Shown in pieces: positions 1-13,700 of a DNA stretch of 64,000 nt. The stretch is from positions 27,561,934 to 27,625,933 of the forward strand of contig NC_045138.2 of the NCBI RefSeq assembly GCF_008831285.2. The letters are read 5' to 3'. The notes beneath the pieces were generated by a model. It was not told the DNA's origin. It did not search any database and saw only the letters and a program-made list of their open reading frames with translations. Origin of the DNA: Nymphaea colorata (taxonomy: Eukaryota > Streptophyta > Magnoliopsida > Nymphaeales > Nymphaeaceae). Every line of letters starts with the position of its first letter. The first letter of the stretch is position 1. Position numbers and translations under genes: made by a program.

Positions 1-2060
1 GTATGCTGTATTCAAGCATAACAAAAAAGGATAATAACCTGCACTAAAAACAACTAAGACCATGCTAAAAACGAGATCAAGCCGCTAAAAAACTCAATAA
101 CAACTCACAATGATTTTTTGGATTGGGGGTTTAGTCTATTGGGTAGACCCAACAAGTATTTATATATAGGGTCAAGGTCAGATTTGGGTCATCCTCATTC
201 CGCTTGGTAGTTGCAAAACTTGCCTTTCTCCCTTACGCATATATCCACTTGGGCAGAACTTCTTTTATTTTTATGTCCCTCTGTGGCATGCTTTTATTTT
301 TCTTATATTGTTCACATTTTTTGTTCAGAAGCCTACGCTTCGCAATGCTTTGTCTCACTTCACTAGCTTAACGCTTCAACGTGAGTATTTAGTGACGGTT
401 TACAGTATGGTGCTTCTTATAACATATGTTTTGCTTTCAACATCTAGACTTTCTGGTCCTTCTTTTCAACATGCATGCTCATGTGACAGCTAGTGTGAAG
501 GCATTTTGGCACCCAGATGTTATTCACTCAGCATTTTGTTCCTGTTTATTGTATGGTTTGCCATTCATTTCTCTTGGATGTGCCCCATTTTAATGAATTT
601 GTTTCTGCTTTTTTATTTGTTCTTTAAATTCATCACTTTTTTCTTTTTCTTTCTTAACAATTCATCATGTTAGATTGAATGACCTTGGTTACATGATTGG
701 GTGACGTTGAAAAACTGAAGTCATATATATATGTGTATATATATATATATATAAATGCACGTGTGTGCATGTGATATCAAAACAACAAAGGAAAAACAAA
801 AATATGGGATGCTGTGCATCTTATGCGCAACCAAGTTTGAGATTTTATAATCTAAGTTGTGTCCGATCCAATCCAACGATGTGGATAGGTTTCACCGTGT
901 TTGAAAGTCTATAACTCCCGGCTCTCTATTTGTGTTTTTTGACAGCTAAAAAGGAAAAACTTTGGTTATTAATTTTGTACACTCGTTTCAAGAGGCATGG
1001 TGCAACTGGGCAGCAAAGCAACTCACATTTAAAGAGTTCTAAGTTTGAATTTCGTGGTCGTTATCATGCTCGAATGTGTTACTTTTTTTAGTTGTAAACG
1101 ATGGCAGATACCACACCAGAATTGAGAAATGTACCATAAGTTTACTCAAGTAACGAAGTAAACCAAAAACTTTCTAGCTTGGAGGTTTTACTTTAATGGC
1201 AGGTTCTCCTAAATAAACAAGCTATTGTAACTCATGCGGTCAACCACTTACAAATAAATAAATAAATGTTAATTCCAACCTGAGTTCGCATCAACGACTT
1301 TACACAAATAAATATATATAATCTCCTATATATATAATGTGTAAAGCCGACCTATGTTTTAGGCTGGTCCATCTATGCGTTGCTTTAAATTTAGAACTTC
1401 AGGTAATGCTTTTATAAAACCGACCACTCGGGCGAAACATACGTATCTGAAAGCTCAACAATCAACATAAAAGTCATTTCACCTTTTTAATAGTGTCTAG
1501 AAACTGCCATATATATATAATACCTTATCTGCATATCTATAAAATATTATTACTTTAATGGATATATATATATATAATAGTAAAAATAACTAGTTTAATA
1601 TATATTTCTCACTAACCTCATTCTTAAAAACATATCTGTACGATTAGACTATAATATATATATATATATATATATGTATTAGTAATTAATTTTAATGGTA
1701 TGGTATTTACCAGTTTTTCCTATATATATATATATGTGTGTGTAAAACAGTTAAATGCTGTGTGTCGAATCGCTAAATTTAAAAAAATTATTGGAAAAAA
1801 CAGTGGGTAGATTCACATTATAACGGCTTATATTGTGGCGATAGTTTACAAATGTTTTATCCATTATTTATGGTCATTTTAACGATGAATTTTAAAATTG
1901 CTTCATCCAGCCATGGGCAGTGTTGACTTTCCATATACATATACTGAAATCTGCCGGCTATCTTTATTGTTTCTTTGATGGTTTTTTTATTTTCTGTCAC
2001 GAAAAACACTAAAAATCATTGTTAGATGCCTTGAAAAACAGCGAATCAAACAAAAACCAT
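1..2060. other. AT-rich intergenic region, no gene seen
   Basis: No open frame here has family similarity, splice structure or codon character that would support a gene. The stretch holds several short (TA)n runs (about 724-752, 1650-1675, 1720-1740) and otherwise unremarkable AT-rich DNA. Confidence 0.6.
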
Positions 2061-2180
2061 GGCTAATACACATTTTTAAGACAGTCTTTTGGGATGTAAT
2101 AATAAATATCTATCCGGCAACTAAAAGTAGCTGGCAGATTTCAACCTCTCTTTTTTCTCTCTCTCTCTCTCTCTCTCTCT

Positions 2181-2215
<35 letters not shown>

Positions 2216-2499
2216 TAGAGAGAGAGAGAGAGAGAGAGATATTGATAAATATTAGACTACTTGGGTAAGTGATAAAAACCGGGCCTCTTAAATTTGAGCT
2301 AAAATGTGCTTCAAACAAAATGTGAACTTCATGATGTGTTGATAAACACTAATTTTATATAAATCAGATTTTGGTTTATATTATTATTTTTTAAATATTT
2401 ATCATTTCTACCATCACAACTTTTATGTTATACTTGATCACTTTACCCTGACTGTTCATATAATGTGAAATGAAATATTAAATAGTTAGAACTTTTATG

Positions 2500-2582
<83 letters not shown>

Positions 2583-2942
2583 TTGGTAAAAACTTGACCA
2601 CTTGGGTAGATCCTGGCATATTAAAATTAATTATTAAAACAATTTTTTTGTGCAATCTAGCCTCATAGATATGATCTTAAGAGTAACTTATTGAGAAACA
2701 TATATTAACATATACTTCTTTTTGCAATGATTGAAAAATGAACTGCTTTTATAACATGAAAGTTGTGATGGTAGAAATGATAAATATTTAAAAAATAATA
2801 ATATAAACCAAAATCTGATTTATATAAAATTAGTGTTTATCAACACATCATGAAGTTCACATTTTGTTTGAAGCACATTTTAGCTCAAATTTAAGAGGCC
2901 CGGTTTTTATCACTTACCCAAGTAGTCTAATATTTATCAATA

Positions 2943-2989
<47 letters not shown>

Positions 2990-3107
2990 CTAGAGAGAGA
3001 GAGAGAGAGAGATAGAAAAGAGGTTGAAATCTGCCAGCTACTTTTAGTTGCCGGATAGATATTTATTATTACATCCCAAAAGACTGTCTTAAAAATGTGT
3101 ATTAGCC
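2061..3107. repeat. Fold-back (long inverted-repeat) element
   Basis: The left arm (about 2061-2430) and right arm (about 2751-3107) are near-perfect reverse complements of about 360 bp, ending in ggctaat and attagcc. Each arm carries its own (CT)n(TA)n(GA)n core, and the two are separated by a loop of about 320 bp dominated by a pure TA tract. Chance open frames on both arms encode the same peptide start (MFEAHFSSNLRGPVF), which simply reflects the inverted duplication. No transposase is seen and no convincing target duplication flanks it. It could be a foldback or MITE-type non-autonomous element, or a local inverted duplication. Confidence 0.85.
2500..2580. repeat. (TA)n microsatellite, about 40 units
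   Basis: An uninterrupted TA dinucleotide tract of about 80 bp lies in the loop of the fold-back element. The related copy downstream (about 5076-5103) has only about 14 units, so the tract has expanded or contracted since duplication. Confidence 0.95.
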
Positions 3108-5000
3108 AATATATATATATATATATATATGCTATGATGCAAATAAAATAAAATAAAAAAACTAAAGTTGCTACCGTATATCTAATAGCTCCAAAAGACG
3201 GCGCAAAATAATTGGTGAGAAGAGATCAGCGGTTCACGTCCTTTTCATAGTGAGCAGGAATGAAGCAATGGTCTCGCTTTTTACAAAAATTGGCGTTCGG
3301 GTCCAAGTTAATTGCTAGCTCCTTAGAAATGTACGCCTGCACGAATTAAATCTTAACTTATTTAGGAGCCGTGATCATGTTAGTTTTTACAAAAATAAAT
3401 CCAATTTCTATATGTATCTGAATAATATCTATGTATGTCCGAATCTAAATCCGAATATGATTGAATGTCATTTCTTATCTCATAATCCGACCTGATTGCT
3501 TAAATCAGATACATTGACATTATTGGTTAAACTGTTTGCATCTATGAATAGTTTCATCACGTTCCTTGGAATAAAGACATAGTGCTTAAAGCACTTGTAT
3601 CAAAAGTATAATGCTTCTCTCCTCAAATGCCATATTAAAGACACAACTACTTTTTTTTTTTTTTAACGAGTAGTTACATCTTGTTGCCATATAAACGACT
3701 TATATGGTCGTTTATAGTTACCTAATAGCTAAGTTATTCGAAGCGATGATTAACTAAAAACAAGCACAATGCGTAAATACCAGAAAACTCATAGAAAGGG
3801 ACTTCTAAATTGTAATAAGAATAATCATCACATAGAAGGAAAAGTTAAAAAAATCATATATCGATGATGCGATTGCTTAAAGTTTTGCTTATTAATTGTT
3901 ATATAACAAATTACAAGTAAGCAAATTGCATATAGATCTTAACATCTTAAGCCTCAAGGAAATATTATTTTTTTTACTTTTAAACACACACACATATATA
4001 TATATATATGTGTGTGTGTGCGCACGCACTGAAAAACTAGTAGGTAACTCTTAGATGCTATATGAAGAATGAACAATCTTAGCACTTTATCTTATGCAAA
4101 TCAATATAATGAAAAAAATGTATGAACTAATATTAGACAAATGCCTCATACTTTTTTCTTTTTCTTTATTCTTAACCAATAATATTAAAAAATAAAGGCC
4201 AAAGTTGTTCCTTCATCAGTCTAACCTGTGTGCGTAGCTTATGTGCCATGCTTCGAAGTGGTAGCTCTAGGTGCACACAAGTACTCAAAGAACAAAAAAA
4301 TAAAATTAAAAAAATACCATTTTAATAATTTAATAATTAACTAGAAAAATAGGACGACATGTCAATAACATTCGGAAAAATGTGGGGGAAAAGAATAGTG
4401 GAAATCCATGTTCGTCCTAATTGCCGGCGTCTCGACAAAGCATTCGACGATTCAAGAATGACATCTTAACCACCATAAACTCCAAATTAAATGTGATGAC
4501 TACAGTTTATACCCTGTTTGCCTTTTTTTTAATGACATTACAAACGCGGCGTACTTTTACTCCGGAGTTCAAATCTGTCGGATGTCTAATATTGTCTAGT
4601 GTTAAATATTAAATTCCGTCGCCCTTGATTATGAACAATGGTTTATGATGTCATGATGGTTCATGATGTATTTAACGATAATTTATATGGTTCTAACTCT
4701 TTCATGCAATTCGGTTCGTGTGTGCAATTGCCCACACCACCGCACAAAATTTACTGTATTTTCATATTGATGCCTTTTTCATTTTTTTTTACATATTAGT
4801 GCCCCTTAAAAACTTAAAATTTAAATTTTTATTTTTTTTAATGCCCTTTAATCAGAAATTTCGGACTTCACCACTAGACCTAATCCATAGAAAATCTAAT
4901 TCTGTGTGTGAAAAGCCCGCGGCCAAGGGCCCGCTACTTTGGACATTTCTTTGTTTGTTTCTCGCACCACGATTACGCATGTTCAATGTGCAAAGACTGT
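3108..5000. other. AT-rich intergenic region, no gene seen
   Basis: No supported gene. The region contains short TA runs, a poly-T tract near 3650 and a perfect AC/AT/GT palindrome at 3984-4019. Open frames near 4421 and 4718 have no recognisable features. Confidence 0.55.
3984..4019. repeat. 36-bp perfect palindrome of AC, AT and GT units
   Basis: Five AC units, eight AT units and five GT units form a perfect self-complementary block, followed directly by gcgcacgc. It is an alternating purine-pyrimidine run able to form a hairpin, cruciform or Z-type structure. It probably arose by microsatellite growth. Confidence 0.9.
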
Positions 5001-7740
<2,740 letters not shown>

Positions 7741-8113
7741 TAAAGAGAAATTCCAGAATACCCCCTCTGATTTTTCCCCTCTCTCTCTCTTACTTTTTTC
7801 TCCAATAATTATTTTTCCTTTAAATTTCTTTAGTTCTTTCTTTTGTGTATTTTTTTATATTATACGGGAGAAGAAGAGAGAGAGGAACGGCTAGGGCGAG
7901 AAGAAGAGAGCGGTGGCGTTCTCGAATCTTTATTTTTTCCGTCTGCAAAGAGGAAAAAATAAGGAAAAGGGGGAAGAATTTCCGGAATCCGATTTTTTTT
8001 TTTTCTGCTTCTGCCTCGAATCATCTCCTCATCGTCGCCGATCGATCGTCTGTTTGCCCAACATCGGACGGCCGGTCGTTGTTCGTGAATTATCCGAGCT
8101 GCTTCTCCCGCGG

Positions 8114-8161
8114 ATGACAGGCTGGCTGCATTCCCGCCGCCTCCAGCCGGAGCGCGGCTGA
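8114..8161 (+). CDS. Upstream ORF 1 in PP2A B55 leader (15 codons)
   Basis: An ATG-initiated 15-codon frame (MTGWLHSRRLQPERG) ends in TGA at 8159-8161. That stop overlaps the ATG of a second upstream ORF (TGATG). If the leader is transcribed through here, ribosomes would meet it before the main start at 8251. Expression and conservation are unknown. Confidence 0.35.
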   Translation: MTGWLHSRRLQPERG

Positions 8162-8238
8162 TGATTGCCGCAGGGATCGCCAATCACGCGACGGATCTTT
8201 GGTGCCGGATGCCGTTTTTCGCCGGTGCGAGTGCTTGA
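8161..8238 (+). CDS. Upstream ORF 2 in PP2A B55 leader (25 codons)
   Basis: This frame starts with the ATG that overlaps the stop of upstream ORF 1 and ends at 8236-8238, 12 nt before the main start codon. It is in the same frame as the main CDS but is closed by its own stop. It could modulate reinitiation at the B55 start. Whether it is conserved cannot be judged here. Confidence 0.35.
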   Translation: MIAAGIANHATDLWCRMPFFAGASA

Positions 8239-8250
8239 TTCGACCGGAGG

Positions 8251-10656
8251 ATGATGGTCGACGGGATCGGGAGCTCCGGGGGCCCGCCGCCACAGCCGCT
8301 TGAGTGGAAATTCTCGCAGGTGTTCGGCGAGCGGACGGCCGGGGAGGAGGTGCAGGAAGGTGTGGGTTTTTCCGTTCTCTCCGATCTGGTTCTTTCCAGT
8401 TTTGCTGTATCTGTTTTTTTCCCTTCACAGGCCTCTGGTTCTAGGGAATTCGGGTTCATATTGTTTGAGGTGGGCTCAAGGCTAGGGTTTTGTTAGCTTC
8501 GTCGATCGATCTTAGATGGGTGGTTCTCCTGTTATGGATTTGTCGGAGGGTGTAGGATTTGATACTTTTTGGGCGAAGTTTATTTAGGGGGAAGCTCGGA
8601 TTTGCGCGGTTTATTTATGAGGGTGTTTTTTTTACGGAGAAATTCTGGCGTAATAACTAATCTATGATTGAAGGGCTTTGGTTACCTTTCATTGATAACT
8701 TATGCGGGAAAATTCGTCACTTTGGTTCTTGTTTCTTCATTTTTCTTCGAGGTTTCGGTGTTTGTCAACATTTGGGTGGTTAGTCTCCTTCGGTTCTCAT
8801 GAATACGTGTATTTCTCTGTCAGAAACAGTAGAGCTAATGACTGGTTCACGGTTTCATTTTTCGCTGAGCTCAACCTTGAGTTGTGCTGAATGCAAGATT
8901 TATCATGGATACTTGTCCAGAAACTTAGAAGGTTTTAGGATCTCGGCAATTGGTTAAGGAATATTTTACATTTGGCCACAGGCTTTTTGTCTTCGTGTAT
9001 TTGACTAGTAGTTGTCTTTGAGCTCAGCCGGAAGATGGTTGCGGTAGGTATGATAGGATTGGAAGAGTCGGTGGTTCACCTTGGCGGTGAATTCGTCGAT
9101 GGAGAAAATGCACGTTGTAGTTTGAACTTTTATGGTATGTGGTCACTATTTACCAATAGAGGATATATGTTTGTTATTTGTTAGATTTGGCTAGATCATC
9201 GCATTGTCTTGGCTATGTTATACTACTTTTGTGTGTAGATCTAAATAAATATGCTGCTTATCTGTACGTAAGTATATATTATATCGATTTTGTGGCACAC
9301 ATCATCTTGCTCTGGTGCAATTATGCCTTCTCAGGATGTTGTGTATTGCAATGCGTAAATTGCTGCTGGGTCTTTCCAAGTTGAGCCCCTCCAAAAGGAG
9401 CTTACCGTTTGTGGTACCCACTAAGTACAATGCATTCATTTCAGTTTATTTATCCAAAATAACTGTATGCCAGTGGTGCAACAAAATTGTTTTATAGTCA
9501 AGACGTTGACATTGTTTTTGTAGCACATGAAATTTTGGCTAATAATATGATTTATGCTGAGCCATAAATATAAAGTGAAGAGATAGCAAGATCTCCCTAC
9601 TGCATTCCTCAAAGTGATATTAAACAAACAAAACATGGCAATATGACATGCATGTTTAGATGGGAAAAGTAACCTTCCTATACAGCTATTGCATACATAT
9701 AATGGTGATACGTAGCCATTGGCAATACTTTTCCTGTTTTGGTCATCACTGTTTTTGTCAGAGTATCGTGACAATCACTTCCTTTATATGATTTTTGCTT
9801 TAGTCTTGTCATCTTTATCTGACTGAATATTCTGGTTTTTTTGAATCATTCAAGAAGGTAGCTTGTCATATCATAACTTCTGATTGGCCTTTGTTTTTGC
9901 TAGCGTGGTAATAGATTGGCTCGGGCTTAAGTTACAAGTAACCTAACCTTAAAAACATCACATTTTAAGGCCATCAACTTTCATCCGATGAGGCTGCCAT
10001 TGTCACTCTCTGCCAACCCCTTGCTTCTTCCATTTTCTTCCCTTGGGTCAGATTTGGCATTTGTAAAAGGATTTCTCCACCAGTCTTATTAAGTGGCAAA
10101 TGGTTTTTTTTTTTTAATGTATGAGCAGACTAAATGTCACCTCACACATAAGTCATTATTACTGTAGAGTGTAGAGAGCCTCTTCTTTGGTCCATCTCTT
10201 TCCATCTATTCGTTATCCATTACCAAGGTGAAATTTCTTGGTATGTGGGCTATGTCTTACATTTTCAGATGCTTGAAGCAAAAGAAAGAGATAACAGAGT
10301 TAAATGCTGCACGAACTCACTAGAAGAACACGAAGAGCTGACGACAAGGTAACTTGGCAGTGCCCTAGGTGCACTCTGTAGTCTGCGCACAAAAGAACAC
10401 CGATCTACTACACTTACTCTTTGAGATCATAGGAAACCCTTACAAAATGCTGTCATACGTGGGAAAATATTGTTTTCTTAGGAGGAATTCATAATTCTGG
10501 ATGCATTGTATCACCAAAGTATATCTGCTGGCCATGATCAATCTGAGGAACAGGTTTTCTTGGAGGGAATTTTCCAACTATGCCTTTTTATGGTGTAGGA
10601 TTGAAATAAAAAATGAGAAGCTTTTATTGACTGTTCTTCGTGGTTGGGAATATATG

Positions 10657-10700
<44 letters not shown>

Positions 10701-13700
10701 TATATATAAATGAAAAGGTCAATGTTCTTGAGACGTGCACTGACTGGAATGGGTGATGGTATTCTCCAAATTCTTGCAATATATAAGTTGCAGCCAAGTA
10801 AGAATTTGAGCCTTGCACCTTAAGAGTAATGGAAGAGCAAAGCAGGTTTCAAAAGGCCAAAAGGGTATCCTTGTGACATACTATATGGAGGCTTCCTGAA
10901 TAAATTCCACAGTACCCAGTGGGCCTATGGGCATCTATATATTGGTAGTAGTTGAAGAGTAAAACATTGTTAGTCCTATGCTTGTTGTGTCACTGTTGAG
11001 CTCAGTGGGCCCAATAAATCAAACGTTTAGTTGTCTGAAACATCAAATATGCTAAATCAGACTATCAATTGGTGTGCCTTCACATTATGTTGTTGGTTTT
11101 CTTCTAATATTTTGTTATGCCTTTTCAGTTTCCTTCTGTTGTACTTTCTTTATTTTGTTTTCTTAGGCTTTTCTTTTTCTTATAAACTCCTTTCTTCTTT
11201 TTTACTATGTGCCCTTTTAATGAAGAACATATTTTATATCTGCATCTTTACTTATTCTGCCGAAATCAGCAGTTGACTTGATTATTTTTCTCAATGGGGT
11301 GGAATTTGTTTATTAGTTCCTTTTTTATTTGTACTTTGGACTAACTGGTCTCTTGCTGCAGTTGATATTATCTCAGCAATTGAATTCGATAAAACTGGTG
11401 ACCATCTTGCTACTGGAGACCGGGGAGGGCGCGTAGTTCTATTTGAACGGACAGATGTGAAGGATGTAAGTCAATGCCTCTGTAATCATTTCTTTGCTCA
11501 TCATGTCCAAATTCTATATTCTGGGCTCAGATGTGTTCTTTTTCTGCCAAGGTTAAGTTTTGTGCATTCATGTTATGTAGCATCATTCTCAAAGAGAGCT
11601 GGAGAGGCTGGACTATCCCATCAACAGACATCCTGAATTTCGTTATAAAACAGAGTTCCAAAGCCATGAACCTGAGGTCATAATCTTATCATCTACTTTT
11701 TGGAGATTTTAATTGTGAATAAATAGGTTATTGACTGTATGTTCTTTTTTATTTAGTTTGATTATCTTAAAAGTTTGGAAATTGAGGAGAAGATCAATAA
11801 GATCAGGTGGTGCCAAACAGCCAATGGGGCATTGTTTCTTCTCTCAACAAATGACAAAACAATAAAGTATTGGAAGGTAAGGAAATTTATTTGACAGAGA
11901 TTCACTTAAGTGCATCTGCTGAAGCTCTTCCTTTTAGTTGAATATATGAATTTCATGCTGAATTCTAGACGTCATAAACAAGCATGCTGAACCTTTTTTC
12001 ATGTTCGTTGGTGAAAAACAAACTAGTGGTAGTTTGTAATTTCAAATGACTATTATCATAATGGTGGTAATGCCATAGGTAGAAGATTTTTTGTATCTTT
12101 GTGTGCCAAGTGAGCGCTCATTTTTTCATTTTAGAAAAAATGGATTTTTTTTTTCGGGGTGGGGGGGGGGAGGGTGTAATAGTTCGTCGGACCATTAGGT
12201 CACTGTTAGGTATGTATCTTTGCTTGTGCAGTTTTGAAGAAAACACCCTGTATGTGGCCATACATGCCATATATTTTGTGTTTAATCTAGTAACTATGAC
12301 ATGAAAGTCAATGGATGCAGATTGCTTTACCACTAATGTTTAGATTTAGGCCTATGTGTACATTTAATTGAATGCATTTGGATGCATGAAGAATATCTTC
12401 ATTTTATCCTTTTGATTTTGAAATTTCATCCTTGTATACTCGTGCTTTCTGCCTTGCCTCATGGCAGGTCCAAGAGAAGAAGGTGAAGAAAATATGTGAC
12501 ATGAATGTAGACCCTTCTGTACCTGTGGGGAATGGCAGTTTGACTGGTTCAAGCAGTTCCTCACCCAGCCGTAAGATGTATCTTCCTAATGGTGGATGTT
12601 CTGAAGGCCCATACAATTTGTTGAACAACGACTTTGTGTTTCCTGTAGGAGGAATCCCATCTCTTCGTTTGCCAGTGGTAGTTGTACTCAATCTTAGCCC
12701 TTTTTTTTGTTTAATTATCCTATTTTACTAATTCAGTAATTCAGTTGTACTGGGTTAATTCTATAAATGGTCAGTCTTTGGAGATTTGATGTGCTTCGTA
12801 TAATATAGCATGCCTTAGTTTTGGAATTTTGGGTTCTGTTGATTTCACTTGCTGCTGTGTATCTCTCATGATCTCATCTTTAAGCACATGTCTGAAGAAC
12901 TTATACGTTGTGGAATCATTTTATACTGTTATTACATTTAGTGTTCTGAGACAATCCTATCGCCTATTGGCAGGTGGCTAGCAATGAAACGAGCCTTGTT
13001 GCAAGATGCAGGAGAGTGTATGCTCATGCGCATGACTATCACATCAACTCCATTTCAAACAACAGGTGTGTTCTTCTCTGTTCAGCTTCACGCCCATCTT
13101 CATTATATCTATTAATCTATGGTTTCCATCTGGTTATCTTCTTTTAGTTGTTTTCAGTTCCTTGAAATAGTTCCATTTGTGCTGCTATGATATTCTTGCA
13201 TGTCTTTCAAGCATCTCAAGGTCATGTACTGTAAATTTACATGTTGAATTCTGCAGTTTCATATGTGTATTTGAACATAAATTGCTTTCTTTGCTACATT
13301 ATTTTCTAGCTGATCCATATGGGGGATGTGGTTATGCATGTTAAGGTGAGGCACATACCTTATGAGCTCTAATTCCTGTCTCCTTCCTTTTCTGCCTCAT
13401 AAGATCAGGACAATTACTAAAAGTCGAAAAGTAATAAGACAGATCCTTGCCAGTTTGACTTACGTGGTGAGCAAAAAGCAAATGATTTTACTTGACATGC
13501 CTGTCCTTGTGGCGAACAAGAGTTTTCATTTATTTATTTTAATTGGGGGGATTGAAGGGGAACTGAGGGAGTTTTAACAAGGCTTAAGATTGTGGAGAAA
13601 ATATGCGGCCTTCTGGTGCATTGTGAGAACTAAGCTTGAGCCTGAGATTCATGCAACATTTTAGTTTTAGTGAAGTGGTATATGCTGTTGGAGTTTTGCT

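Larger units (their letters stand above)
7741..8250 (+). promoter_or_regulatory. Probable 5' leader and core promoter of PP2A B55 gene
   Basis: Composition shifts from AT-rich to GC-rich about 8.0 kb. CT-rich (7780-7792) and GA-rich (7866-7912) tracts of the kind common in plant 5' leaders precede the start codon at 8251. A TATA-like ttttttatattatac lies at about 7850-7864. The transcription start itself cannot be read from the sequence. Confidence 0.45.

Noticed and set aside
2121-3058. Open frames starting MFEAHFSSN on both strands, and again at 5387
   Set aside because: They are translations of the fold-back arms and of CT/TA/GA microsatellites (poly Leu-Ser, Tyr-Ile, Arg-Glu), not genes.
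7860-8459. Minus-strand and alternate-frame open frames in the B55 leader and first exon
   Set aside because: GC-rich leader DNA gives chance open frames, and the real B55 exon 1 explains the region. One long plus-strand frame at 7913 starts with GTG, not ATG.
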